The notes under the pieces: model-generated
Told to the model about the DNA's origin: nothing
Database searches by the model: none
What the model saw: the letters and a program-made list of their open reading frames with translations, nothing else
Position numbers and translations under genes: made by a program
Source of the DNA: Bacteroidota bacterium
Lineage (GTDB): Bacteria; Bacteroidota; Bacteroidia; Chitinophagales; Saprospiraceae
Length of the DNA stretch: 41,690 bases
Reading direction: 5' to 3'
Assembly: GCA_020160935.1 (NCBI GenBank)
Contig: JAIUPL010000039.1
Location: forward strand, 1-41,690
Shown here: piece after piece, positions 33,678 through 41,690 of the stretch
Layout of the letters: each line of letters begins with the position of its first letter
Position numbering within the stretch: position 1 is the stretch's first letter

Positions 33678-35258
33678 ATGAAAGCATATAAAACCTTGTT
33701 GCCTGCGCTTTTGGCGCTTATTTTCCTCTCTTGCGATACCAGCAAAAAAACCGTTGCCACGCCCGGCAAAGACGACGGGATCATCGAAGTCACCTTCTTG
33801 CAAATGAACGATGTGTATGAAATTTCGCCGTCTTTGTCAGACAATTCCGGCGGACTGGCCCGTGTTGCCACCCTGCGCAAGGAATTGATGGCCCAAAATC
33901 CGAACACCATTACCGTACTGGCTGGCGATTTTATCAGCCCTTCCGTGATCGGCACCCTGAAATTCGAAGGCAAACGCATCCGTGGCCGCCAGATGGTGGA
34001 TGTGCTCAATACGCTGGGCCTCGACTGGGTGGTGTTTGGCAACCACGAATTCGATTACGACGACCTGGCCGACCTGCAAGCCCGGCTCGACGAATCCAAA
34101 TTTTCCTGGCTGGCCGGAAATGTGCGCCTGAAAGGCAATACCTGGACCCAGCAGTTTTTTAAAAACCGCAATGGCGGCACCGAAATCATTCCCGATAACA
34201 CTGTCATCCACCTGAAAGATGCCGATGGCACCACGCTGAACCTCGGCATGTTCGGCGTGCTGGTGGATACCGGTAAAAAGCCTTGGGCGGAATACAGCGA
34301 CTGGCAGACCTCGGCACAAAAAAGTTATGCCGAATTGCAACCCAAAACAGACGTGATCGTGGGCCTCACCCACCTGAATGTTGCCGACGACAAAAAACTG
34401 GCCGCACTGCTGCCATCTGTACCACTGATCATGGGTGGACACGACCACGACAACCAGATACACAAAATAGGAAATTCCATCGTGGCCAAAGCCGACGCCA
34501 ATGCCAAAACGGTATATGTTCACACCCTGCGTTACGATAAAAACAAGCACACGCCTACTGTAAAATCCGTGTTACGCAAAATCGATGGCAAAATCGCCGA
34601 CGAGCCTACTACTGCCGCCGCTGTTGCCCAATGGGAAAAAATCAAAAACGAATCGCTGGGTTCTGCCGGTTTTGACCCTGCCAAAACGGTTACCACACTC
34701 AAGCAATCGCTCGATTGCCGCGACGCCATTACCCGCCACATGCCAGCACCAGTAGGGGAAATTATCACAGGCGCTATGCAGTCTGTATCGAAAAACAAAC
34801 CTGAAGTGGTACTTTTAAACAGCGGCTCCATCCGTGTCGATGACGTGCTGAGCGGTACCCTCACCGAACTCGACATTGTGCGGATGCTGCCTTTCGGTGG
34901 CGCCATCGTGGAAGTGGAAATGAAAGGTTCCATGCTCCGCAAAACCTTAGACACGGGCCTGGCCAACAAAGGCGCTGGCGGCTACCTGCAAACCAGTGGC
35001 GTGCGCAAAGACGAAGCCTCCGGCAAATGGTTTGTTGGCAACAACGCCCTGGATGACAACAAGTTGTACCACGTCACCCTGCCTGAATTCCTGCTGACGG
35101 GCAATGAACTGAACATGGGTTTTCTGAAAGCAACACTGGACAACGGCAAAAGCACCAACGCAGATATGCCAGTAATTTTAAAACCTGATTCCAAAGACAA
35201 GTCGGATCTGCGGAATGACGTGCGACTGGCTCTTATTGATTACTGGAGAAAAAAATAA
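33678..35258 (+). CDS. 5'-nucleotidase / UshA-like metallophosphatase lipoprotein
   Basis: A 526-aa periplasmic lipoprotein (signal MKAYKTLLPALLALIFLSC with lipobox Cys at about 19) that hydrolyses nucleotides or nucleotide sugars. The N-terminal calcineurin-like phosphatase domain (about 35-310) has FLQMNDVYEI, AGDFISPS, GNHEFDYDD and GGHDHDN. In the first motif the usual His after NDxH is Tyr (NDVYEI), as in a subset of the family. The C-terminal 5'-nucleotidase domain (about 340-500) shows VVLLNSGSIRVDD and DIVRMLPFGGAIVEVEM. ATG at 33678. Its stop is 2 nt from the next ATG, so the pair is one transcript. Confidence 0.88.
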   Translation: MKAYKTLLPALLALIFLSCDTSKKTVATPGKDDGIIEVTFLQMNDVYEISPSLSDNSGGLARVATLRKELMAQNPNTITVLAGDFISPSVIGTLKFEGKRIRGRQMVDVLNTLGLDWVVFGNHEFDYDDLADLQARLDESKFSWLAGNVRLKGNTWTQQFFKNRNGGTEIIPDNTVIHLKDADGTTLNLGMFGVLVDTGKKPWAEYSDWQTSAQKSYAELQPKTDVIVGLTHLNVADDKKLAALLPSVPLIMGGHDHDNQIHKIGNSIVAKADANAKTVYVHTLRYDKNKHTPTVKSVLRKIDGKIADEPTTAAAVAQWEKIKNESLGSAGFDPAKTVTTLKQSLDCRDAITRHMPAPVGEIITGAMQSVSKNKPEVVLLNSGSIRVDDVLSGTLTELDIVRMLPFGGAIVEVEMKGSMLRKTLDTGLANKGAGGYLQTSGVRKDEASGKWFVGNNALDDNKLYHVTLPEFLLTGNELNMGFLKATLDNGKSTNADMPVILKPDSKDKSDLRNDVRLALIDYWRKK

Positions 35259-35260
35259 CT

Positions 35261-35692
35261 ATGAAACACTTGATCCTGCTATCCTTTTCACTCTTTTTCC
35301 TGAACCCTCTTTTTTCCATGAGCGATTCCCTCGCCATTCAGCAATTGCTGGAAAAAGAATCGGCCACCTGGCGTTCCGGCGACTTTCAGGCGCATGCCGA
35401 TTGCTGGCACATTCAACCTTACAGCCGAATCCTTGTTTCCACCACCGATGGCAAAACATACGATGTGCCGCCAGCCCTGATGAAAGACCCCAAAACGCCC
35501 ATGGGCGATGGCGGCACCTCATACAATTCCAATTATCATATGAGTATTCACGGCGACCATGCCTGGGTTAGCCACGACGAAGTGTCTATTTCCAAAGATG
35601 GACACAAAACGTACTCGCATGAAATCCGCATCCTTGAAAAAATAGAGGGTGCGTGGAAACTGGTTGCGCAGTCGATCCATCAGTATCTTTGA
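35261..35692 (+). CDS. NTF2/SnoaL-like (DUF4440-type) secreted protein
   Basis: A 143-aa protein with a signal peptide (about 1-20) and an NTF2-like cone fold. The pattern helix EKESATWRSGDFQAHADCWH, then strands with GDHAWVSHDEVSIS and the C-terminal WKLVAQSIHQYL, is characteristic of SnoaL/DUF4440 proteins. Members bind small ligands or act as enzymes or accessory proteins; activity not predictable. ATG only 2 nt after the upstream stop suggests a functional link with the 5'-nucleotidase. Its stop is 8 nt before P21. Confidence 0.8.
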   Translation: MKHLILLSFSLFFLNPLFSMSDSLAIQQLLEKESATWRSGDFQAHADCWHIQPYSRILVSTTDGKTYDVPPALMKDPKTPMGDGGTSYNSNYHMSIHGDHAWVSHDEVSISKDGHKTYSHEIRILEKIEGAWKLVAQSIHQYL

Positions 35693-35700
35693 AAAGACAA

Positions 35701-36060
35701 GAGCGAGAGGCAAGAGGCAAAGGGCAAGGAGCAAGGAGCAAGGGGCAAGAGGCAAGGAGCAAGAGGCAAAAGGCAAGGAGCAAGAGGCAAAAGGCAAGGA
35801 GCAAAAGGCAAGGAGCAAGAGGCAAAAGGCAAGGAGCAAAAGGCAAGGGGCAAGAAAGCCGTTTAACCTCCGTTTTAACTTTTGCCTCTTGCTCCTTGCC
35901 TCTTGCTCCTTGCCTTTTGCCTCTTGCTCCTTGCCCTTTGCCTCTTGCTCCTTGCCTCTTGCTCCTTGCCTTTTGCCTCTTGCTCCTTGCCCTTTGCCTC
36001 TTGCTCCTTGCCTCTTGCTCCTTGCCTCTTGCCCTTTGCCCCTTGCTCCTTGCCTCTTGT
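35701..36060. repeat. Word-palindrome P21: 46 RRRGCAA heptamers
   Basis: The largest element. The left arm 35707-35853 is 21 heptamers in perfect register, each xyzGCAA with xyz one of GAG, GGA, AAG, AGG, GGG. The right arm 35882-36056 is 25 of the complementary TTGCYYY form from the same five-triplet set. Word order and counts differ between arms. Loop about 28 nt. Confidence 0.95.
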
Positions 36061-36073
36061 AAAATTAAGCACC

Positions 36074-37642
36074 ATGCTCCACCAACTCCCTTTTTTTCTA
36101 CTGCTAATTGTCAGCATTCTGCTGCTTATCATGCTGGCCAAACGGGTCGGTATTGCCTATCCTATTGTGCTGGTGGTGGCAGGACTGCTGGTCTGTTTTA
36201 TTCCGGGTTTGCCGAAATATGAAATCAAGCCTGACCTGATTTTTGTACTATTCCTGCCACCATTGTTGTATGAAGCGGCCTGGGATACTTCCTGGAAAGA
36301 ACTCTGGCGTTTTCGGCGCATCATCAGCAGTTTTGCCTTTTTGATCGTGTTGCTAACGTCTTGTGTGGTAGCAGTGGTGGCCAACAGTTTTATTCCCGGA
36401 TTCAGCCTGGCGCTGGGATTTCTGCTGGGTGGCATCGTGTCGCCGCCGGATGCGGTGAGCGCTTCTGCCATTCTGGAAAATGTGAAAGTGAGCCGTCATT
36501 TTCGGGCCATTATTGAAGGAGAAAGCCTGCTGAACGATGCGTCCAGCCTGATTGTGTTCCGTTTTGCGCTGATTGCAGTGGGCACCGGACAGTTTGTTTT
36601 CCAGCAGGCCGCCCTGAATTTCTTTTGGGTTATCATAGCCGGTTTGCTGGTAGGCCTGGCAGTGGCATATGTGTTTTTTTGGCTGCACCGATTGTTGCCC
36701 ACCGATTCGAATATGGACATTGTGCTGACGTTGGTGGCGCCGTATGCCATGTACATTGCGGCAGAATCCATGCATGTGTCGGGGGTACTGGCGGTGGTAG
36801 CCGGCGGATTGTTTTTATCGGACAGGTCGCATATTTTCCTTAGCAACCAAAGCCGTATACAAGGTTATGGCGTATGGTCGGCACTCGGGTTTATTCTGAA
36901 CGGGCTGGTGTTTATGCTAATCGGGCTTCAGTTGCCGATTATTGTCAACAACCTGGGAGAAACGAGTATAAATCAGGCTATTGGGTATGGTGTACTCATT
37001 ACGGCTGTGTTGATTGTGGGGCGTATTTTGTCGGCATTCGGGGCGGGCATTTTTACGCAGTTTGCCCGTAGATATTTCCATTTGCAATCTCCTGCGCCGG
37101 GATGGCGCGTTTCGCTCATTTTCGGTTGGGCGGGCATGCGTGGCGTTGTGTCGCTGGCGGCGGCGTTGGCTATTCCGCCCATGCTCGACAATGGTGAGCC
37201 ATTTCCACAACGCAACCTGATCCTGTTTATCACCTTCGTTGTCATCCTGCTCACGCTGGTGATTCAGGGACTTACATTGCCCTGGTTGATCCGGAAACTG
37301 CATGTCGTCAACCCGTATATGGAGGAAGAGGAAGCAGAAAGCGAGCGCGATATCCAGCGCCGGCTGGCGCACAAAAGTCTGGAATACCTGAAATCAAAAT
37401 GTACACTCGACATGCAGGAGCATCCCTACGTAAAACAACTGGCTGCCAAATGGAAACACGCGCACCAGTTGCTCGAAGACGAAGCCATGTCGAACAATTA
37501 CAAAATGGCGTATTTCAAACTGCTCGACGAGCAACGCGGCTGGCTGCGGGAATGGAACAAGGAACTGGAACTGGATGAAGATATTATCCGCAAACATTTG
37601 ATGCGGATTGATTTGGAGGAGATGAAGATGCGGCTGTCGTAG
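36074..37642 (+). CDS. CPA1-family Na+/H+ antiporter
   Basis: A 522-aa membrane protein of the CPA1/NhaP family with about twelve membrane helices (about 5-415) and a cytosolic C-terminal domain (about 420-522). Ion-site motifs: GGIVSPPDAVSASAIL and GESLLNDASSLIVFRFA. The start is the ATG at 36074: an in-frame ATG at 35882 would add 64 residues of Leu/Ala/Ser/Cys/Pro low-complexity, read straight from the P21 right arm. Exports Na+ (or K+) for protons. With the NhaD gene at 11.3 kb, the window has two unrelated sodium exporters. Confidence 0.9.
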   Translation: MLHQLPFFLLLIVSILLLIMLAKRVGIAYPIVLVVAGLLVCFIPGLPKYEIKPDLIFVLFLPPLLYEAAWDTSWKELWRFRRIISSFAFLIVLLTSCVVAVVANSFIPGFSLALGFLLGGIVSPPDAVSASAILENVKVSRHFRAIIEGESLLNDASSLIVFRFALIAVGTGQFVFQQAALNFFWVIIAGLLVGLAVAYVFFWLHRLLPTDSNMDIVLTLVAPYAMYIAAESMHVSGVLAVVAGGLFLSDRSHIFLSNQSRIQGYGVWSALGFILNGLVFMLIGLQLPIIVNNLGETSINQAIGYGVLITAVLIVGRILSAFGAGIFTQFARRYFHLQSPAPGWRVSLIFGWAGMRGVVSLAAALAIPPMLDNGEPFPQRNLILFITFVVILLTLVIQGLTLPWLIRKLHVVNPYMEEEEAESERDIQRRLAHKSLEYLKSKCTLDMQEHPYVKQLAAKWKHAHQLLEDEAMSNNYKMAYFKLLDEQRGWLREWNKELELDEDIIRKHLMRIDLEEMKMRLS

Positions 37643-37739
37643 AGATTCCTCCCCTAAATAAGTATCCAAGAAAAACTTGTTGGTACATGTGCCAAAACAA
37701 TTTTCTTTGCCTTGCACACCTGCGCTATTGACCAACACT

Positions 37740-39956
37740 ATGAAACAATTTTTCTACACCTTTTGCTTTTTTACCCTTGCCATTCCTCTAAATGCCCAGG
37801 ACGCCGTCATCTTCCCACCCGATTCTATTAAAAGAACCATTCGTGCCACAGAAATTTTTTCCAGCCTGAATGTCGATGGATTTTTGAAAGAAACCTACTG
37901 GAACCAGGTGGCTCCGGTATCCGATTTTACAGAAATTGAACCTTTTCAGGGAGAAAAACCGCATTTCAGCACAGAAGTAAAAGTGCTGTACAACCGAAAA
38001 TACCTGTATTTCGGCATTTTTTCGCGCGACTCGCTGGGGAAAAAAGCCATCCGCGCCACCGATTTCAAACGCGATTTCAACATCCGTCAGCACGATCAGA
38101 TCAACCTCGTTTTCGACGGATTCAACGACCGGCGCAATGCCATGTCGTTCGCAGCCAATCCGTATGGTGTGCAACTGGATCAATTGGTGTTCGACGACAC
38201 TTATTATGACATCGACTGGGACGGACTTTGGCGCGTGCGCACCAGCCGCACCGACTCGGGCTGGGTGGCTGAAATAGCCATTCCCTGGCAAACGCTGCGA
38301 TACCCGAAATCGACAGACACGATACAAGAATGGGGTTTCAATGTATACCGCAACCGGCGCCTGAGCAACGAAGGCTCCGCTTTCGCTCCTTTCCCACGGG
38401 CATTTACCAGCCACCGGATGGACTACGCGGGCCTGCTCACCAACCTGCGCCCGCCGCCGCCCAAGCCCAATATCCGTATTCAACCTTTTGTACTGGGGTC
38501 ATACGACCGCTACAAAGGTTTTGGCGCCGAGGTAAAACCGGAAAGCACCAATGCCAAAATCGGGGGCGACGTTAAATGGGCCATCAGCCCGAATGCGGTG
38601 CTCGACCTGACCGCCAACACCGACTTCGCGCAGGCCGATGCCGACCGGCAGGTAAACAATGTGACCCGTTTTAGCGTGTTTTTCCCGGAAAGAAGGCAAT
38701 TTTTTCTGGAAAATGCGTCTTTGTTCGGCGTGGGTGTGGGCCAGGCCATCGACGGATCAGGTGGGACGATGCGGATTCAGCCTTTCTTTAGCCGTACGAT
38801 CGGACTGGATGCAGCGGGCAATCCTATTCCCATCGATGCCGGCGGGCGATTTGTGTACCGCTCTTCGAAACGCAATTTCGGTGCTATGGCCATTCGCCAG
38901 CGGGAACTCGATGCGAGTCCCGGAACGAACTTTTTTGTAGGACGCTTCTCCGAAAATTTCGGCGAACAAAGCCGCATCGGCGGCCTCGTGACGGTCAAAA
39001 ACCAACCCAACCATACCAACATCGTCAGCACCATCGACGGGTTTTTCCGCCTCGGCGCTTCCCACTCGCTCAATGCGCTGGTGATGCACTCCACCTCAGG
39101 CAGCGATGCTAAAGACGGTTTTGCAGGTATTGCACAATACTACTATTCGAGCAATAAAACCAAAATCTGGTGGACGGAGTCGGTGGTGACCAAAACCTTC
39201 AATCCGGAAATGGGCTTTGTCGCGCGCACCGACATCATCGGCACCACGCCGGGCGCCAACTGGTACTATAGGGGGCGTTTCCTGCCTTTCAAGAAGATCA
39301 TTCGTGCATTCGAGCCGGGCTTTCTGCCCGAATTTTACCACTCGGCTGCTACCGGGAAACTGATCGAACGCCAACTGCTGCTGTTCCCCTTGTGGATCAA
39401 TTTCCAGAACGGCGGCTGGCTGGGTTACTCCGTCAATCCTGTTTACCAAGGGCTTACAGAAGCATTCGAGCCACTGGGCGTACACATCGGCACCGGCGAT
39501 TACCGCTATTTCCGCCAACAAGTATGGTACAGCACTGATCCGTCCAAAATCATAAACATTCTGGGCCAGACGGACTGGGGTACATACTTTAATGGCCGGT
39601 TGTTCTACACCGACCTGACCTTGCAGATTGCGCCCTTGCCGCATTTTTCCATTGCCGGCAAATTCAACCGCAACCGTTTTATTGAAGTCGGCGACGCGAA
39701 AACCACCAAAAATGTGGACTTGTACAGCATTGAAGGGCGTTTTGCACTCAATCCACGGCTCCAGTTGATTGGTTTTTATCAGAAAAACACCGATAACAAT
39801 GCGGATAATTACAATATTCGCCTTGCATGGGAATACCGCCCGCTGTCGTATGTTTACCTGGTGCTCAACAAGCGCCGATTCGATGATTCGCTCACACAAC
39901 TCAGACGCGAAGAAGACCATGCGGTGCTGAAGGTGAGTTATTTGAGACAATTGTAA
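37740..39956 (+). CDS. DUF5916 protein with CBM9-like N-terminal domain
   Basis: A 738-aa exported protein. Signal peptide MKQFFYTFCFFTLAIPLNAQ (about 1-20). A carbohydrate-binding family 9-like beta-sandwich (about 40-240) has LNVDGFLKETYWNQV, YLYFGIFSRDS and AEIAIPWQTLRYP. A DUF5916 domain (about 250-738) is rich in aromatic beta strands, with VNNVTRFSVFFPERRQFFLENASLFG, the family's best motif; it probably forms an outer-membrane barrel. Function is not established. ATG at 37740; 21 in-frame codons upstream are ignored. The C-terminal strand ends in SYLRQL. Followed by P22. Confidence 0.85.
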   Translation: MKQFFYTFCFFTLAIPLNAQDAVIFPPDSIKRTIRATEIFSSLNVDGFLKETYWNQVAPVSDFTEIEPFQGEKPHFSTEVKVLYNRKYLYFGIFSRDSLGKKAIRATDFKRDFNIRQHDQINLVFDGFNDRRNAMSFAANPYGVQLDQLVFDDTYYDIDWDGLWRVRTSRTDSGWVAEIAIPWQTLRYPKSTDTIQEWGFNVYRNRRLSNEGSAFAPFPRAFTSHRMDYAGLLTNLRPPPPKPNIRIQPFVLGSYDRYKGFGAEVKPESTNAKIGGDVKWAISPNAVLDLTANTDFAQADADRQVNNVTRFSVFFPERRQFFLENASLFGVGVGQAIDGSGGTMRIQPFFSRTIGLDAAGNPIPIDAGGRFVYRSSKRNFGAMAIRQRELDASPGTNFFVGRFSENFGEQSRIGGLVTVKNQPNHTNIVSTIDGFFRLGASHSLNALVMHSTSGSDAKDGFAGIAQYYYSSNKTKIWWTESVVTKTFNPEMGFVARTDIIGTTPGANWYYRGRFLPFKKIIRAFEPGFLPEFYHSAATGKLIERQLLLFPLWINFQNGGWLGYSVNPVYQGLTEAFEPLGVHIGTGDYRYFRQQVWYSTDPSKIINILGQTDWGTYFNGRLFYTDLTLQIAPLPHFSIAGKFNRNRFIEVGDAKTTKNVDLYSIEGRFALNPRLQLIGFYQKNTDNNADNYNIRLAWEYRPLSYVYLVLNKRRFDDSLTQLRREEDHAVLKVSYLRQL

Positions 39957-39965
39957 TTTTAAAGT

Positions 39966-40103
39966 CCTGAGTCGTAAGTCATGAGTCCTGAGTCCGTAGA
40001 GTAGACCTGTTATCTTTGGTTTGAATTATCAAGTACGCATAGAGTAACTGGTCTATTCTACGGACTCAGGACTCAGGACTTACGACCCAGAACTCAGGAC
40101 TTA
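39966..40103. repeat. Word-palindrome P22 (CCTGAGT heptamers) with CGTAGAGTAGAC core
   Basis: The left arm is four in-register heptamers CCTGAGT, CGTAAGT, CATGAGT, CCTGAGT (39966-39993), then CGTAGAGTAGACC (39995-40007). The right arm has GGTCTATTCTACG (about 40050-40062), then ACTCAGG, ACTCAGG, ACTTACG, ACCCAGA, ACTCAGG (40064-40098). The loop also holds CGCATAGAGTAAC. Confidence 0.92.
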
Positions 40104-40110
40104 GTTTATT

Positions 40111-41466
40111 ATGAAACACCTCCTCTTCTCCCTGCTCCTCCTTTTCTCCTGCACCCGCCGCCATCAGGTTGTGAAGGAAACCATACACAGTTCCTACGAC
40201 TCCCAACTGGAATACAAGCCTTACACGCCCAAGCCGGGTGACCGGACGATCTCGCGGAAAAAATACCAGGAGCAACTGTACGGATTCTGGCTGGGGCAGT
40301 GCATTGCCAACTGGACCGGCCTCGTAACCGAAATGGATAAAATCGGTAATATCGGCGAGATAAAAACGGGCAAATTCTATACCCGCGCCGACTGGGGGCA
40401 ACCCGATCAGCCCAGTATCTGGGGGCAAGGAAAACCCAGCGACCTCTCTCCGGTGATCGATTTTGTTTTCAGAGGCCCCGATGAAATCTGGGGATCTGAC
40501 GACGATACGGACATCGAATACATCTACCAGGATTTGTTATTCACCAATAAAACCTGTGTACTGACCGGCGAACAAATCCGGGATGGTTGGCTGAAACACA
40601 TCAAAGCCGAGGAAGAAAACTACTTGTGGGTATCCAATCAAAAAGCATTCGATTTGATGAAAGCAGGCATGGTGCCGCCTGCCACCGGCGACCCAGCCAA
40701 CAATCCGGAATACGACATGATCGATGCGCAACTGACGACGGAAATTTTCGGGCTCTTTGCTCCTGGTCGGCCGGATATTGCCTTGAAAATGGCCAAATTG
40801 CCGATTCAGACCACAGCCCGCAAGGAATCGGAATGGATTTCCGGTTTTTACGTCAGCATGTATTCCCTCGCGTCGGCATCCGACGAGTCTAAACCGATGA
40901 AAACCAGGATTTTGTGGATGGCTGATGAGGCGCGCAAAACCCTTCCGGAGGGTTCCTATCCTGCAAAAATGTACGATTTTGTAAAAAGCAGGTACTTGGC
41001 CAAAGTGCCCTGGGAGCAAACCCGTGATGAAGTGTATCAACGTTATCAGGTAGATCAGTCCGACGGATACAATATGACCTCCCGCAACAGGTATTGCAAT
41101 GGCTGTTTTGCCGCAGGTATCAATTTCGCATCCAGCATGATTAGCCTGCTGTACGGCGAAGGCGACATCCAGGAAACCATTAAAATCGGCGCGCTAGCCG
41201 GCTGGGATTCCGACAACCCTACCGCCACCTGGGGCGGCTTGTTGGGCTTTATGCTTGGAAAAAAAGGCGTGGAAAAGGCGTTCGGCCGCACTTTTTCAGA
41301 GCGCTACAACATTCACCGCACCCGCATCGGCTTCCCCAACAATGGCATCGATTTTTTCCAGAATATGGCGCTCACCGGCGTCTATATCGTCGATCGGGTG
41401 GTGCAGGAGCAAATGGGCGGCGGCGTGGATTTGTGGAGAGACGAGTGGCTGGTGCCTAGAGAGTGA
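40111..41466 (+). CDS. ADP-ribosylglycohydrolase-family lipoprotein
   Basis: A 451-aa protein of the ADP-ribosylglycohydrolase fold, carrying a lipoprotein signal (MKHLLFSLLLLFSC, Cys14). The metal-site acidic residues are in DDDTDIEY, the C-terminal motif AGWDSDNPTATWGGLLGF is the family's Asp-rich second site, and YGFWLGQCIANWTGL is the N-terminal Gly-rich helix. Typical members remove ADP-ribose from proteins or nucleosides in the cytoplasm; here export to the envelope is unusual and suggests an extracellular or periplasmic substrate. ATG at 40111, 8 nt after the P22 right arm. The TGA stop lies in the first GTGAGARR word of P23. Confidence 0.85.
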   Translation: MKHLLFSLLLLFSCTRRHQVVKETIHSSYDSQLEYKPYTPKPGDRTISRKKYQEQLYGFWLGQCIANWTGLVTEMDKIGNIGEIKTGKFYTRADWGQPDQPSIWGQGKPSDLSPVIDFVFRGPDEIWGSDDDTDIEYIYQDLLFTNKTCVLTGEQIRDGWLKHIKAEEENYLWVSNQKAFDLMKAGMVPPATGDPANNPEYDMIDAQLTTEIFGLFAPGRPDIALKMAKLPIQTTARKESEWISGFYVSMYSLASASDESKPMKTRILWMADEARKTLPEGSYPAKMYDFVKSRYLAKVPWEQTRDEVYQRYQVDQSDGYNMTSRNRYCNGCFAAGINFASSMISLLYGEGDIQETIKIGALAGWDSDNPTATWGGLLGFMLGKKGVEKAFGRTFSERYNIHRTRIGFPNNGIDFFQNMALTGVYIVDRVVQEQMGGGVDLWRDEWLVPRE

Positions 41467-41655
41467 GAGGGTGAGAGAGTGAGAGGGTGAGAGAAGTGAG
41501 AGAGTGAGAGGGTGAGAGGGTGAGAAAGTGAGAGGGTGAGAGTTCGTAGAGTAGACCGCTCTAACCTAAAAAACTTCGAGTAGAGTGGTCTACTCTACGA
41601 ACTCTCACTTTCTCACCCTCTCACTTCTCTCACCCTCTCACCCTCTCACTTCTCT
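41463..41655. repeat. Word-palindrome P23 (GTGAGARR octamers) with CGTAGAGTAGACC core
   Basis: The left arm is GTGAGAGG/GTGAGAGA/GTGAGAAA octamers with one 9-nt slip (41463-41542). The core CGTAGAGTAGACC (41545-41557) pairs exactly with GGTCTACTCTACG (41587-41599). The right arm is CTCTCACY words to about 41655. The stop codon of the upstream gene is inside the first word. Confidence 0.93.
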
Positions 41656-41690
41656 TCCCATATCTGCGCTAGATGCACCATTGTCTCCGC
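41646..41690 (-). CDS. Possible C-terminus of a minus-strand gene
   Basis: Reading the minus strand from the window edge gives AETMVHLAQIWEEK and a TGA at 41646-41648, again inside the repeat word GAAGTGAGAG. The stretch is protein-like, but 14 codons are too few to identify a family, and another frame is also open. Confidence 0.3.
   Translation of the reverse strand, partial: AETMVHLAQIWEEK

Noticed and set aside
35875-36060. CRISPR array
   Set aside because: The regular units are 7 nt with no spacers of 25-40 nt and no cas genes in the window; it is a tandem word array.
35649-36222. Open frames of Lys/Arg/Gly/Ala or Leu/Cys/Ala/Pro repeats on both strands
   Set aside because: They are translations of the RRRGCAA heptamer arrays; 7 is not a multiple of 3, so all frames stay open over many copies. 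Not genes.

Overview
The window looks like a chromosomal piece of a Bacteroidota bacterium, most likely a Saprospiria-type lineage (uncultured Saprospiraceae or a relative). The evidence is a gliding-motility lipoprotein GldD, a GH97 glucosidase, a DUF5916/CBM9-like outer-membrane protein, a head-GIN protein, an ATP synthase a-subunit with a long periplasmic N-terminus, promoters with a TAnnTTTG -7 box, and almost no Shine-Dalgarno sequences. The genus is inference. The first 25 bases are a G homopolymer that is probably a contig-end artefact.

Layout. 0-2 kb: aldo/keto reductase and a family-2 glycosyltransferase (minus). 2.1-6.0 kb: a plus-strand operon of four envelope genes (coiled-coil protein, 64-aa membrane peptide, membrane-anchored PspA-like coiled coil, anchored NMT1/TauT-like binding domain fused to OmpA). 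6.2-9.7 kb: MauG-type di-heme lipoprotein, a small lipoprotein, a PaaE-type flavin/2Fe-2S reductase. 9.8-12.6 kb: a small HTH gene with a perfect palindrome upstream, then a visibly AT-rich pair (DUF389 membrane protein and NhaD-type antiporter, overlapping by 4 nt) that looks imported. 12.7-15.6 kb: Tat-exported PhoD phosphatase and a PIN toxin-antitoxin pair. 15.6-23.3 kb (minus): gldD, a DNA/RNA endonuclease, and atpB-E-F-H-A-G with a promoter and an intrinsic terminator; atpD and atpC are not here. 23.5-41.5 kb: a propeller-like secreted protein, an HMG-CoA-synthase-family enzyme, an M29 aminopeptidase, GH97, GIN protein, acetoacetyl-CoA synthetase, 5'-nucleotidase lipoprotein plus NTF2-like protein, CPA1 antiporter, DUF5916 protein, ADP-ribosylglycohydrolase lipoprotein, and the last codons of a minus-strand gene.

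The most striking content is between the genes. At least 16 gaps hold a long inverted repeat, and about six more hold a half or mixed one. Each arm is a run of 7-10 nt 'words' (for example RRRGCAA, GATGAAT, GAGTTAT, GTGAGARR, GGTTGATGAG). Words differ between loci but are reused at distant ones. The 5' arm is nearly always the G-rich one and the 3' arm C-rich. Copy number and word order differ between the two arms of one element, while the stem next to the loop can be perfect for 26-50 bp. Loops of separate elements are related to each other, two pairs best in opposite orientation, and a core CGTAGAGTAGAC recurs. The elements lie directly after stop codons, even between atp genes, and are absent from the AT-rich import. 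I know of no described system that covers this; the nearest precedents are cyanobacterial STRR heptamers and REP/BIME palindromes.
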